DNA from: Bacteroidales bacterium
GTDB taxonomy: Bacteria > Bacteroidota > Bacteroidia > Bacteroidales > UBA932
Length of the DNA stretch: 64,000 nucleotides
Assembly: GCA_015060395.1 (NCBI GenBank)
Contig: SUYP01000010.1
Coordinates: 1 to 64,000, forward strand
Direction of reading: 5' to 3'
Shown: positions 47,435 to 55,070 of the stretch, piece after piece
Layout of the letters: every line of letters starts with the position of its first letter
Numbering within the stretch: position 1 is the stretch's first letter
The notes under the pieces: generated by a model
The model's input: only the letters and a program-made list of their open reading frames with translations
Told to the model about the DNA's origin: nothing
Databases searched by the model: none
Made by a program: the position numbers and the translations under genes

Positions 47435-47521
47435 TATTGACACCTCGGACGTTTTTCTATGTATAAATGTCCAAGGTATGTAGTTTTATAACCATTATGA
47501 ACTGTTTTATTGACACCTCGG
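47435..47521 (-). promoter_or_regulatory. Direct 14-bp repeats in the MATE leader
   Basis: TATTGACACCTCGG occurs at 47435-47448 and again at 47508-47521, a period of 73 bp. Related words at the same spacing occur at 21184 and 21258 behind galK. They may be operator sites or remnants of a dispersed repeat. Confidence 0.45.
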
Positions 47522-47564
47522 TCACAAATTGGCCTTAATCTGTCCAAGCTGTATATGTGGACAA

Positions 47565-48701
47565 TCAAGGAATCGCAAGCACTGTTTCTAATGCTTTGTG
47601 TGGGGTGTAGTCGCGGTTCCAGAGGAGGGGATAATTGGTTCTGCCGGGCACAGGGTAGCCGTTTTTCCAGGAAGAGTCGTCGGTGAGGCCCCAGAGGGTC
47701 ACGCGGTCGATCTTGTCACGTTTCTCGTAGAATATGCGGAACAGTTCGGCATATCTTTCAGCAAGCTGCTGCTCGACCTCTGCAGGAAGTCCCTCCTTAT
47801 ATGGATCCAGATATTCCTCGAATTCTTCGTGCTGATAGAGCGGGTCTGTCAGAGATTGTCCTATGACCTGGCCTTCCCTGGTGATAGGGAGCACATCCAC
47901 ATCCAGTTCTGTGATCATTACCTTCAATCCGAGCGAGTGCAGTGTGTCTATGGCGTGTTCGATATACTCTGTCTTGGGATAATTCAGTCCCCAATGCGCC
48001 TGTATGCCCACTCCGTCGATCCTGATTCCCTCATCCTGGAGTTTCTTCACCATTGTCACGATACCGTCCAGATGGGCCGGCCTCCATACGTTGAAATCAT
48101 TATAATAGAGTTCGGCATCTGGGGCATAGCGGTCTGCGAATATGAAAGCATTCCTCACGACCTCATATCCGTCTCCTCCGAAAGCCTTCACCCATCCTTT
48201 CTCGCGGTATTCTCCAAATTCACCGATGATCTCATTGACCACATCCCAGGCATCTATCCTGCCGGCATATCTTCCGGCCACAGTTTCGATATGAGCTCTC
48301 ATCGTCTCGATCAGTTCTTCTCGTGATTTCGGACTCCCGTCTTCATTGTACCAATAGAACGAAGGGGTCTGGTTATGCCATACGAGGGTATGGCCGAGAA
48401 TCCACATATCATTGTCTTCTCCGAACTTTACGAATTCATCTGCCTCGTCGAATGTCCATTCTCCCGGTCTAGGCTGCACGGCCTCCGGCTTGAGGCAATT
48501 CTCTGGTGATATGGCGTTGAAATGTTTCAATATCAATTCGTTGGCTTGTGGCAATCGTCCGCTTGTGTGCATCGGATTCACAGCACATCCCACCATAAAG
48601 CTGTCTGAATATGCCTCCTTGAGGCTTGTTTCCTGAGGAGCCTGCGAGCAGGATGCAATAGTAAGTAATGCTGCCAGAATGCTTGAAATGAAGTTCTTCA
48701 T
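47565..48701 (-). CDS. GH10 endo-1,4-beta-xylanase, lipoprotein
   Basis: The 378-aa enzyme cleaves internal xylan bonds. A lipoprotein signal (ILAALLTIASCSQ, cysteine near 18) anchors it. The (beta/alpha)8 barrel shows the GH10 landmarks: LKPEAVQPRPGEWTF, GHTLVWHNQTPSF, WDVVNE with the acid/base Glu (about E157), GIQAHWG, and ITELDV with the nucleophile Glu (about E265). WGLTDDSSW closes the domain. No carbohydrate-binding module is attached. It lies 34 bp beyond the ORF6N pair but has its own -7 box. The start MKNFISS is chosen over an upstream ATG that would shift the signal peptide. Confidence 0.95.
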   Translation of the reverse strand: MKNFISSILAALLTIASCSQAPQETSLKEAYSDSFMVGCAVNPMHTSGRLPQANELILKHFNAISPENCLKPEAVQPRPGEWTFDEADEFVKFGEDNDMWILGHTLVWHNQTPSFYWYNEDGSPKSREELIETMRAHIETVAGRYAGRIDAWDVVNEIIGEFGEYREKGWVKAFGGDGYEVVRNAFIFADRYAPDAELYYNDFNVWRPAHLDGIVTMVKKLQDEGIRIDGVGIQAHWGLNYPKTEYIEHAIDTLHSLGLKVMITELDVDVLPITREGQVIGQSLTDPLYQHEEFEEYLDPYKEGLPAEVEQQLAERYAELFRIFYEKRDKIDRVTLWGLTDDSSWKNGYPVPGRTNYPLLWNRDYTPHKALETVLAIP

Positions 48702-48722
48702 ATTATTTTGGGTTATGAACTG

Positions 48723-48730
48723 CAAATATA
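48723..48730 (-). promoter_or_regulatory. -7 box for the GH10 gene
   Basis: The minus strand reads TATATTTG just before the GH10 start and immediately beyond the ORF6N stop, suggesting that the xylanase is transcribed independently of the ORF6N genes. Confidence 0.45.
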
Positions 48731-48735
48731 CACAT

Positions 48736-49320
48736 TTACTGGCCGCTATGTGTCCTAAATCCTATTTTCTGTCGTGGAGTGGTGTCTGCCGGCTCTTTGA
48801 CGGACAATGCGGCAATGGCCTGATAGATGGTGTCTATTTCCTGACGAATGTCCTCCGAGAGGTCATTTATAGCCTCGAGGTTATCCTCGTCGTTCCTTTC
48901 CAGAAGCTCCAGCTTGGCCTTTATGGCTATGAGTTCGGAACTGAAATGATGTGTAGTGTATATATATTGGCGGATAGTGACAAAAGTTCTCATTATTTCT
49001 ATGTTTACTTTTATTGCAATATCACTGTTCAATAAACCGGATAGCATAGCTAACCCTTGTTCAGTAAAGGCAAATGGCAGTTTTCTTGTGCCGCCCCAAC
49101 TTGATGTCACAAATTGTGACTTCAAGATTTCATATTCCTGATGTGTCAGCCGAAACATAAAGTCCTCCGGAAATCTCTTTAGATTTCTCTTTACAGCCTG
49201 ATTCAGCACCTTTGTCTCCACCCCATACAGCTTCGCCAGGTCTCTGTCCAGCATCACTTTATGTCCTCTGATCTCATAGATCAGCGATTCGATCCTGATC
49301 GGTTCCAATGTATTTTCCAT
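48736..49320 (-). CDS. ORF6N domain protein, copy 2
   Basis: The 194-aa protein has an N-terminal ORF6N domain (about 8-100; IYEIRGHKVMLDRDLAKLYG, FAFTEQGLAMLSG), a phage-type DNA-binding module. A helical, acidic C-terminus follows (LLERNDEDNLEAINDLSED). It starts 6 bp after copy 1. Residues 1-56 and about 125-194 are nearly identical to copy 1, while the middle differs strongly (SSWGGTRKLPFAF here). Such proteins occur in phage and accessory regions; the biochemical role is not established. Confidence 0.88.
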   Translation of the reverse strand: MENTLEPIRIESLIYEIRGHKVMLDRDLAKLYGVETKVLNQAVKRNLKRFPEDFMFRLTHQEYEILKSQFVTSSWGGTRKLPFAFTEQGLAMLSGLLNSDIAIKVNIEIMRTFVTIRQYIYTTHHFSSELIAIKAKLELLERNDEDNLEAINDLSEDIRQEIDTIYQAIAALSVKEPADTTPRQKIGFRTHSGQ

Positions 49321-49326
49321 AATTCT

Positions 49327-49914
49327 TTACTGTTTGTTCTGTGTCTTGAATCCTATTTTCTGTCGTGGAGTGGTGTCAGCAGGCTCTTTTACGGACAATG
49401 CGGCAATGGCCTGATAGATGGTGTCTATTTCCTGACGAATGTCCTCCGAGAGGTCATTTATAGCCTCGAGGTTATCCTCGTCGTTCCTTTCCAGAATCTC
49501 CAGCTTGGCCTTTATGGCTGTGAGTTCGGAACTGAAATGATCAAAGGCATAAATCTGATTCCTGATTGCGACAAAAGCACGCATAATTCTTATGTTTATT
49601 GAAATGGCAGTGTCAGATCTCAATACACTACTCAGCATAGCAACTCCTTGTTCAGTAAAGGCGTATGGCATATATTTCAGATGATGGCCTTGCTTTGTGT
49701 TTAAGGTCACAAATTGTGACCTTAAACATTCCTCGTTAGTCAGCTGAAACATAAAGTCCTCCGGAAATCTCTTTAGATTTCTCTTGACAGCCTGATTCAG
49801 CACCTTTGTCTCCACCCCATACAGCTTCGCCAGGTCTCTGTCCAGCATCACTTTCTGTCCTCTGATCTCATAGATCAGCGATTCGATCCTGATCGGTTCC
49901 AATGTATTTTCCAT
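49327..49914 (-). CDS. ORF6N domain protein, copy 1
   Basis: The 195-aa paralog of the next gene has the same N-terminal ORF6N start (MENTLEPIRIESLIYEIR) and the same acidic helical tail. Its divergent central part reads LTNEECLRSQFVTLNTKQ and YMPYAFTEQGVAMLSSVL. The frame is open 55 codons further upstream, but that segment crosses two terminator hairpins, and copy 2 begins at the equivalent ATG, so 49914 is taken. The two genes form a tandem duplication on the minus strand between mrp and the GH10 gene. Confidence 0.88.
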   Translation of the reverse strand: MENTLEPIRIESLIYEIRGQKVMLDRDLAKLYGVETKVLNQAVKRNLKRFPEDFMFQLTNEECLRSQFVTLNTKQGHHLKYMPYAFTEQGVAMLSSVLRSDTAISINIRIMRAFVAIRNQIYAFDHFSSELTAIKAKLEILERNDEDNLEAINDLSEDIRQEIDTIYQAIAALSVKEPADTTPRQKIGFKTQNKQ

Positions 49915-49943
49915 AATTTTACGTTCTATTGTCGTATAAAAAC

Positions 49944-49986
49944 AAAAAAACGCAATACGGGCATATACGACTATGCCAATATCGCG
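49944..49986 (-). terminator. Hairpin with T-tract upstream of the ORF6N pair
   Basis: Arms 49951-49965 and 49972-49986 pair at 12 of 15 positions, followed on the minus strand by TTTTTTTG. It is the second of two terminator-like hairpins between mrp and the ORF6N genes. Confidence 0.6.
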
Positions 49987-50054
49987 TTGTGGGACTCCTT
50001 TCTTTTTTCGACCCACGGCATCCAAACTTGAAAGCAAATATATGCTTCTTAAAT

Positions 50055-50090
50055 GGAAAAAACAAGTAATCCCCGACACCAGGCCGGGGA
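50055..50090 (-). terminator. Terminator behind mrp
   Basis: TCCCCG (50070-50075) pairs with CGGGGA (50085-50090); the minus strand then reads TTACTTGTTTTTTCC. It begins 30 bases past the mrp stop. Confidence 0.6.
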
Positions 50091-50119
50091 CTGCTATGAT
50101 TATCTGTCGTGTAACAGTA

Positions 50120-51181
50120 TTATTTCAATATTTCTGCAAGTTTTTCCGCCAGAGCAACGAAAGCGAGGCCGTCAGGACGGGTGCTGAGGGCGGCAGGCTC
50201 GCCGGTGTCGCCACCTTCGCGGATGCTCTGGACGATAGGGATCTGGCCGAGGAGAGGAATTCCGTATTTGTCAGCCATCCGCTGGCCGCCACCCTGTCCG
50301 AAGATGTAATATTTTTCATCAGGGTGCTCTGCCGGGGTGAACCAGGCCATATTCTCGATGAGTCCGAAGATAGGCTTGTTCACGCTTTCGTTGCGGAACA
50401 TATTCACGCCTTTTTCAACGTCTGCGAGAGCCACATCCTGAGGGGTGCTTACTATGACAGCTCCCTCCATAGGGATGTCGTGTACGAGGCTGATGTGGAT
50501 GTCGCCTGTTCCCGGAGGCATATCGATGAGAAGGAAGTCGAGTTCTCCCCATCGTACCTGCAATATCATCTGTTTCAATGCGTTGCAGGCCATAGGGCCT
50601 CTCCAGATGAGTGCCTGCTCAGGCTTTGCGAAATATCCGATGGACATCCATTTCACTCCGTATTTCTCAAGCGGAAGGATCACTTCCTGCTCTCCGTTCA
50701 CGATGGCATCCGGCATATCTGCTTCTGAAGCTGTCATCTTAGGTACAGAAGGACCATATACATCGGCGTCGGCAAGTCCTACCTTGTATCCGAGACGGGC
50801 GAGGGCTACAGCAAGATTCACGGCAACTGTCGATTTGCCGACTCCTCCCTTTCCTGAAGCGATTCCGATTATATGCTTTACTTCGGAGAGTTCCTCGAAT
50901 CCGAGATCCAGGCCAGGCTTCTTCTTAGGTGCTTCTTCCTTGATGATGGTCTTGACCTCCACCTGAGTGCCTGCAGGAGCGTTTCTGATGATTGCTGCCT
51001 TTGCGCTGCCGATCAGATATTCCGCAAGCGGGTCGCGGTGCTTGGCAAATGCCAATGTCACTGTGATGCTTCCTTCACCGGCTTCGATATTCTCCACCAT
51101 TCCCAGTTCCACTATATTCTTGTCCCCCTTTGCAGGGTGCTCCACTTCCTGGAGCCAAACCATTATGTTTTGAGTTTCCAT
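50120..51181 (-). CDS. mrp: Mrp/NBP35 family iron-sulfur cluster carrier ATPase
   Basis: The 353-aa protein binds and delivers Fe-S clusters to apoproteins. A short MIP18/DUF59-like N-terminus (1-90) precedes the deviant Walker A IASGKGGVGKSTVAVNLA at about 105. DADVYGPSVPKM and DMPPGTGDIHIS (Walker B) follow. The paired cysteine motif of many Mrp proteins is not evident near the C-terminus. The start METQNIMVW is chosen; the upstream frame runs into hairpin element C. The S46 gene lies upstream on the same strand, beyond that element. Confidence 0.92.
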   Translation of the reverse strand: METQNIMVWLQEVEHPAKGDKNIVELGMVENIEAGEGSITVTLAFAKHRDPLAEYLIGSAKAAIIRNAPAGTQVEVKTIIKEEAPKKKPGLDLGFEELSEVKHIIGIASGKGGVGKSTVAVNLAVALARLGYKVGLADADVYGPSVPKMTASEADMPDAIVNGEQEVILPLEKYGVKWMSIGYFAKPEQALIWRGPMACNALKQMILQVRWGELDFLLIDMPPGTGDIHISLVHDIPMEGAVIVSTPQDVALADVEKGVNMFRNESVNKPIFGLIENMAWFTPAEHPDEKYYIFGQGGGQRMADKYGIPLLGQIPIVQSIREGGDTGEPAALSTRPDGLAFVALAEKLAEILK

Positions 51182-51201
51182 TATCTTTAAATATAAACCT
51201 G

Positions 51202-51300
51202 TTCTGATAGTATAGATACGGATGAGACGTGCCACCCCCGGCTAGGGGGTGCCTGAGCGCAGCGAAGGCGGGGGTCTCAGGAGTCTCTATACTATCAGAA
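51202..51300 (-). repeat. Hairpin element C with site-specific arms
   Basis: Arms 51202-51228 and 51274-51300 (27 nt) pair except at four positions. The core has the same sequence as element B: GACGTGCCACCCCCGGCTAG then GGGGGTGCC, a variable loop (TGAGCGCAGCGAA), and GGCGGGGGTC. The element starts 5 bases after the S46 stop codon and ends 20 bases before the mrp start. Confidence 0.85.
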
Positions 51301-51305
51301 CTTTA

Positions 51306-53453
51306 TTATTTTACAATATCCATTTCATCAATAAGCCAGCCGGCTCCACCGAACTTGTCCACGATGAAGAGGACGTAGCGGATATCTACATTGATGCAAC
51401 GCTGTAGATCCGGCTCGAACATCACGTCGCTGCTCATCGACTCCCAGTTACCGTCGAAAGCAAGGCCGATGAGCTCTCCGCGTGCATTCATAATAGGGCT
51501 TCCGGAGTTACCGCCTGTGATGTCGTTATTGCTCAGGAAACAGGTGACCATCTCACCTTCTGCAGTGCCGTACTGACCGTAATCCTTATTCTTCCAAAGC
51601 TCCTTAAGCTTCTCAGGGACAACGAATTCCCAATTGTCCGGATCTTCCTTTTCCATCACTCCGTCGAGGGTGGTGTAGTGCTTATATACCACCGCATCTT
51701 TCGGAGAATATCCTCCGACCTTGCCGTATGTATATCTCATAGTAAAGTTTGCATCAGGGTATGAAGGCTCACCCTTCTTCCATTCGAGAAGGCCGGCAGT
51801 ATAGACCTGGCGAGCCTTTCCGAGATCCTGAGCCGACTTCATAGTGAGCATCTGCGCCTGAAGACATTCGTTATAGATGGACATTCCCACCTTCACTGCC
51901 GGATCATTCAGCACGTCCATTCCCTTTTTGTCGATCGCTGCCTTTAGGCTCTCGGCCGATGTGAATACACTTTCATTGAAGAGACCGTCAACAAAGGAAT
52001 CAATGTTCATATCTGCGAAATCTTCAGGAAGGTTCTTCAGATGGTTTGCAGGCTCGGCTATATCGCGATAGTGCTTCAGAAGAGCCTTAGCTACCTTTCT
52101 GTCAGTGCTTGCGGAATAGTCTCCGTACTGTCCTGCGATGGCCTCGTATGCTGATTTCAGGGCTTCAATAGTATCCTGACCACTCCTTATTCCGCGGTTG
52201 GCAAGCATATTTAAAGTGAGTGCGAAATTGGTCAGTTCGATCTTATATACAGTCTCGAATGCCTTTGTGAAGGCATTGTTTGCATCTCTGCCGGCCTCGA
52301 TTCCATTGGCAAGATCCTGGAGTGCTGTGCCGTATTTCTCCTTGCGCTTCTTGCTTGCGTTCACCCATTCGGTGAATGCAGCTTCCTCCTGCTCCGCGCG
52401 GCCGATGATGTCGAGCTTGTCGAAGGCGAGCTTCATTCCCTGCCACTTCTTCCAACCGTTCGACGATCCTGAATATTTGCTTGCATACTGGATCTTCACC
52501 TTAGGATCGGCCAGCATATCCTCCAGCATAACGTCCTGGCGGATCGTACGTGCAGCGATGCGTATATCGTTCTGCTCGATCTGCGATTTCAGCTCTGGGG
52601 AGGTCTGGAAACGTGTGGTGCGTCCGGGATATCCCATAATCATAGTATAGTCACCTTCCTGTACTCCGGCAAGGGATATCTTGAGGTGGTTCTTTGCCTT
52701 GAGAGGAACATTCTCCGGAGAATAGTCCGCAGGATTGTTGTCCTTGTCGGCATATACTCGGAACATTGAGAAGTCACCGGTGTGGCGAGGCCACATCCAG
52801 TTATCGGTATCGGCACCGAACTTTCCGATGGATGAAGGTGGTGCTCCTACGAAACGGACGTCTGTATATACCTTATATACAATAAGATAATATACGTTGT
52901 CATTATAGAAAGACTGGACTTCCACATTGCAGTGAGGATTGTTTGCCTCCGCTTCCTTCACCAGAGCATCGATCTTTTCTGAAATGACTTCCAGAACCTT
53001 CTCGTCATCATCCTTGAACTGTTTGCGGGCCTTCTTCTCAGCCTTTTCCAGAATTCCGGTAATGTCCTGCATATATTCGAGGAAAGTCACGGTAAGTCCC
53101 TCGCAAGGGAGTTCTTCGTTACGGTTCATCGCCCAATATCCGTCCTTAAGATAGTCGTGCTCGACAGAACTCAGCTTCTGGATATTGCTGTAGCCGCAGT
53201 GATGGTTGGTAAGAAGAAGACCTTCAGATGAGACGATTTCTCCTGTACATCCGCCTCCGAACTGCACGATTGCGTCCTTCAGAGAAGTATTGTTTATGTC
53301 ATAGATCTGCTTTGGAGTGAGCTCGCAGCCCATTTCCTTCATTGCCTTGCCGTTCATTTTCTCGAGAAGCGGCAGAAGCCACATTCCTTCGTCGGCAAAT
53401 GTACTGCCTGCAAATACCGTCAGGGCAGTAATGATGCTTACAATCTTTTTCAT
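51306..53453 (-). CDS. S46 family dipeptidyl-peptidase, DPP7-like
   Basis: The 715-aa periplasmic serine peptidase releases N-terminal dipeptides. A signal peptide (IITALTVFAGSTFA) is followed by the chymotrypsin-like double barrel split by a helical domain. LLTNHHCGYS contains the catalytic His (about H85), WMWPRHTGDF the Asp and TGGNSGSP the Ser (about S650). The residue that sets specificity follows in LAFDGNWE: glycine here (about 668), as in DPP7 that prefers hydrophobic P1, not the arginine of DPP11. The subtype is therefore inference from one position. It suits an amino-acid fermenter with the tricorn protease and tryptophanase nearby. Confidence 0.93.
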   Translation of the reverse strand: MKKIVSIITALTVFAGSTFADEGMWLLPLLEKMNGKAMKEMGCELTPKQIYDINNTSLKDAIVQFGGGCTGEIVSSEGLLLTNHHCGYSNIQKLSSVEHDYLKDGYWAMNRNEELPCEGLTVTFLEYMQDITGILEKAEKKARKQFKDDDEKVLEVISEKIDALVKEAEANNPHCNVEVQSFYNDNVYYLIVYKVYTDVRFVGAPPSSIGKFGADTDNWMWPRHTGDFSMFRVYADKDNNPADYSPENVPLKAKNHLKISLAGVQEGDYTMIMGYPGRTTRFQTSPELKSQIEQNDIRIAARTIRQDVMLEDMLADPKVKIQYASKYSGSSNGWKKWQGMKLAFDKLDIIGRAEQEEAAFTEWVNASKKRKEKYGTALQDLANGIEAGRDANNAFTKAFETVYKIELTNFALTLNMLANRGIRSGQDTIEALKSAYEAIAGQYGDYSASTDRKVAKALLKHYRDIAEPANHLKNLPEDFADMNIDSFVDGLFNESVFTSAESLKAAIDKKGMDVLNDPAVKVGMSIYNECLQAQMLTMKSAQDLGKARQVYTAGLLEWKKGEPSYPDANFTMRYTYGKVGGYSPKDAVVYKHYTTLDGVMEKEDPDNWEFVVPEKLKELWKNKDYGQYGTAEGEMVTCFLSNNDITGGNSGSPIMNARGELIGLAFDGNWESMSSDVMFEPDLQRCINVDIRYVLFIVDKFGGAGWLIDEMDIVK

Positions 53454-53478
53454 ATTAAATCATTGTTGTTGTTTTCTT

Positions 53479-53513
53479 GTCATTCCGACCGACCGTAGGG
53501 AGTGGAGGAATCT
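53479..53513. repeat. REP-like short palindromic repeat overlapping the rnhB stop
   Basis: The segment from GTCATTCCGACCG to GAGTGGAGGAATCT has complementary ends (ATTCC/GGAAT). It resembles the dispersed TCATTCCGA...GGAATCT repeats known from many Bacteroidetes genomes. Its last bases form part of the rnhB stop codon. Confidence 0.6.
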
Positions 53514-54123
53514 AAAACAATGTAGGTTCCAGCTGCTTGAGATGGAAACTCTTGCGGTGATGGGGCGTATATCCGTGAGCGATGATCGCATCTATGTGTT
53601 CCTTTGTCGGATATCCCATATTCCTTTCCCAGCCGTAGTGAGGATATTCTACAGCCAATCTGCGCATATATTCGTCCCTATAAGTCTTTGCAAGGACAGA
53701 TGCTGCTGCAATGGAGGCGAATTTCGCATCACCTTTCACGATGCACTGATATTCATATCCATCGAAAGGCTTGAACCTGTTGCCGTCGATCAGGAGATAT
53801 TCAGGCCTAGTGTCCAGTCTTCGCACGGCCCTCTGCATTCCTGTTATGGAGGCGTTAAGTATATTTATCCTGTCGATTTCTTCTGCACTGACCTCCTCCA
53901 CAGCCCAGGCTATGGCTTCTTGTTCTATTATAGGGCGAAGCGTCTCCCTGGCCTTTTCCGTCATCTTCTTCGAGTCGTTCAGAAGCGGATGATGGAAATC
54001 TTTCGGCAGAATCACAGCAGCGGCGAAAACAGGGCCGGCCAAAGGGCCTCTCCCGGCTTCGTCACAGCCAGCTTCTATGAGGTCTGCATTGAGAAAGCTC
54101 AAAAGATGTGTTTCATTGCGCAT
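53512..54123 (-). CDS. rnhB: Ribonuclease HII
   Basis: The 203-aa enzyme nicks RNA in RNA-DNA hybrids and at single ribonucleotides. The catalytic acids are in [15 protein letters not shown] (Asp-Glu), then [15 protein letters not shown] (Asp) and [17 protein letters not shown] (Asp). The length is normal. It is the first gene before the S46 peptidase, 58 bp away, with a REP-like repeat in between. Confidence 0.96.
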   Translation of the reverse strand: MRNETHLLSFLNADLIEAGCDEAGRGPLAGPVFAAAVILPKDFHHPLLNDSKKMTEKARETLRPIIEQEAIAWAVEEVSAEEIDRINILNASITGMQRAVRRLDTRPEYLLIDGNRFKPFDGYEYQCIVKGDAKFASIAAASVLAKTYRDEYMRRLAVEYPHYGWERNMGYPTKEHIDAIIAHGYTPHHRKSFHLKQLEPTLF

Positions 54124-54162
54124 TCTGCAAATTTACACAATCAGAGCAGATTTCGCAAAGTT

Positions 54163-54549
54163 CTAGTTGTTTTCATCACGTGATTTTTTGAGCAATGATA
54201 TGATTTCATTCTTTGTCCTTACGGTTTCTTCAAGATAATTCACGAGCTTTTCGAGATCGGCGATTCTCCTTTCCATAGCTTCTATCCGTCCACCATATTC
54301 GGAACGGACGTCTTCGAGGAGTTTTCCCGGAGCCTGCACCGGACGGTATCCCAGGACGAGTTCCTCTGTGGTCGTGTCTAGGAGTTCTGCGAGCTTGATC
54401 ACATTCGAATTGACAATGCTGGTGCTGCCTTTTTCCAGATCCCTGTATGCCGTAAGGGATATTTCCAGTTTGTCAGCCAGTTCCTCCTGGGTAAGTTTCC
54501 TTGCCTTTCTAACCTTGCGGATATTGTCCTTTATAGAAGAATTGTCCAT
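54163..54549 (-). CDS. XRE family transcriptional regulator with coiled-coil tail
   Basis: The 128-aa protein has an N-terminal Cro/C1-type helix-turn-helix at about 5-60 (VRKARKLTQEELADKLEISLTAYRDLEKG split over the two helices). A coiled coil (about 85-125, GGRIEAMERRIADLEKLVNYLEET) follows and should dimerise it. The start MDNSSIKDN is chosen; the longer frame reads across a -7 box. A pair of 13-bp direct repeats upstream (54603-54635) could be its binding site. Confidence 0.85.
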   Translation of the reverse strand: MDNSSIKDNIRKVRKARKLTQEELADKLEISLTAYRDLEKGSTSIVNSNVIKLAELLDTTTEELVLGYRPVQAPGKLLEDVRSEYGGRIEAMERRIADLEKLVNYLEETVRTKNEIISLLKKSRDENN

Positions 54550-54570
54550 AATACAGATGTTGGTCGAAGG

Positions 54571-54578
54571 CAAAATTA
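54571..54578 (-). promoter_or_regulatory. -7 box for the XRE gene
   Basis: The minus strand reads TAATTTTG, an exact TAnnTTTG match, 21 bases before the start codon. Confidence 0.5.
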
Positions 54579-54602
54579 TCCCATCTGCAGAAGCATTATA
54601 AA

Positions 54603-54635
54603 CAAGAAAATCCGATGAATAGCAAGAAAATCCGA
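54603..54635. promoter_or_regulatory. Two 13-bp direct repeats, possible XRE operator
   Basis: CAAGAAAATCCGA occurs at 54603-54615 and 54623-54635, a 20-bp period, about two helical turns. The pair lies just upstream of where the -33 element of the XRE promoter should be. Confidence 0.55.
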
Positions 54636-54755
54636 CTAAAGAAAAGTTAAAAACACATAAAATAAAGAAAAATATGTTGTTATTTCCGGTGATTTTATCT
54701 CAAATGTTTGGAATTCTCGTTGATGCCGGTCAGATTTGCAGTTAAAATATTTGAT

Positions 54756-54959
54756 ATGGAAAAGCTATACAGAGAAGTCTGCGCGATCTTTACCGCAGAT
54801 TATGGCCGCAAGCGCAGGATGCAGGAACTTTCGGAACTCTACAAACGTCTTGGAAGTGCCTCTGTGGCACTTGATAACATACTTTATGAAAGACTAGGTT
54901 TGTCCTGTGAGGATCTCATAGATATGCTGCGCAAGGGGGAAGTGAAGATTTCCTTATAA
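54756..54959 (+). CDS. Small hypothetical protein, 67 aa
   Basis: The product begins MEKLYREVCAIFTADYGRKR and is helical and charged (RMQELSELYKRLGSASVALDN, ERLGLSCEDLIDMLRKGEV). No signal peptide or known motif is seen. It is divergent from the XRE regulator and ends 17 bp before the EF-G paralog promoter. ATG 54756 is preferred to one 16 codons upstream. The even codon usage supports a real gene. Confidence 0.6.
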   Translation: MEKLYREVCAIFTADYGRKRRMQELSELYKRLGSASVALDNILYERLGLSCEDLIDMLRKGEVKISL

Positions 54960-54976
54960 AAAGATGTTGTGTTTTG

Positions 54977-55007
54977 TTGATATTGCAATATTATTTTCAT
55001 AGATTTG
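54977..55007 (+). promoter_or_regulatory. Promoter of the EF-G paralog
   Basis: TTG at 54977-54979 and TAGATTTG at 55000-55007 are 20 bases apart, a full Bacteroidetes promoter. The leader to ATG 55071 is about 55 bases. Confidence 0.75.
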
Positions 55008-55070
55008 CGAGGATGTGTCAGAAATGACACTGAACGAAACATAATTACAAACACAATAACACAAAGACTG

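Noticed and set aside
49915..50079. 55-codon N-terminal extension of ORF6N copy 1
   Set aside because: It crosses a terminator hairpin with T-tract, and the paralog starts at the equivalent of 49914.
51182..51235. 18-codon extension of Mrp
   Set aside because: It reads through one arm of hairpin element C; METQNIMVW is the natural start.
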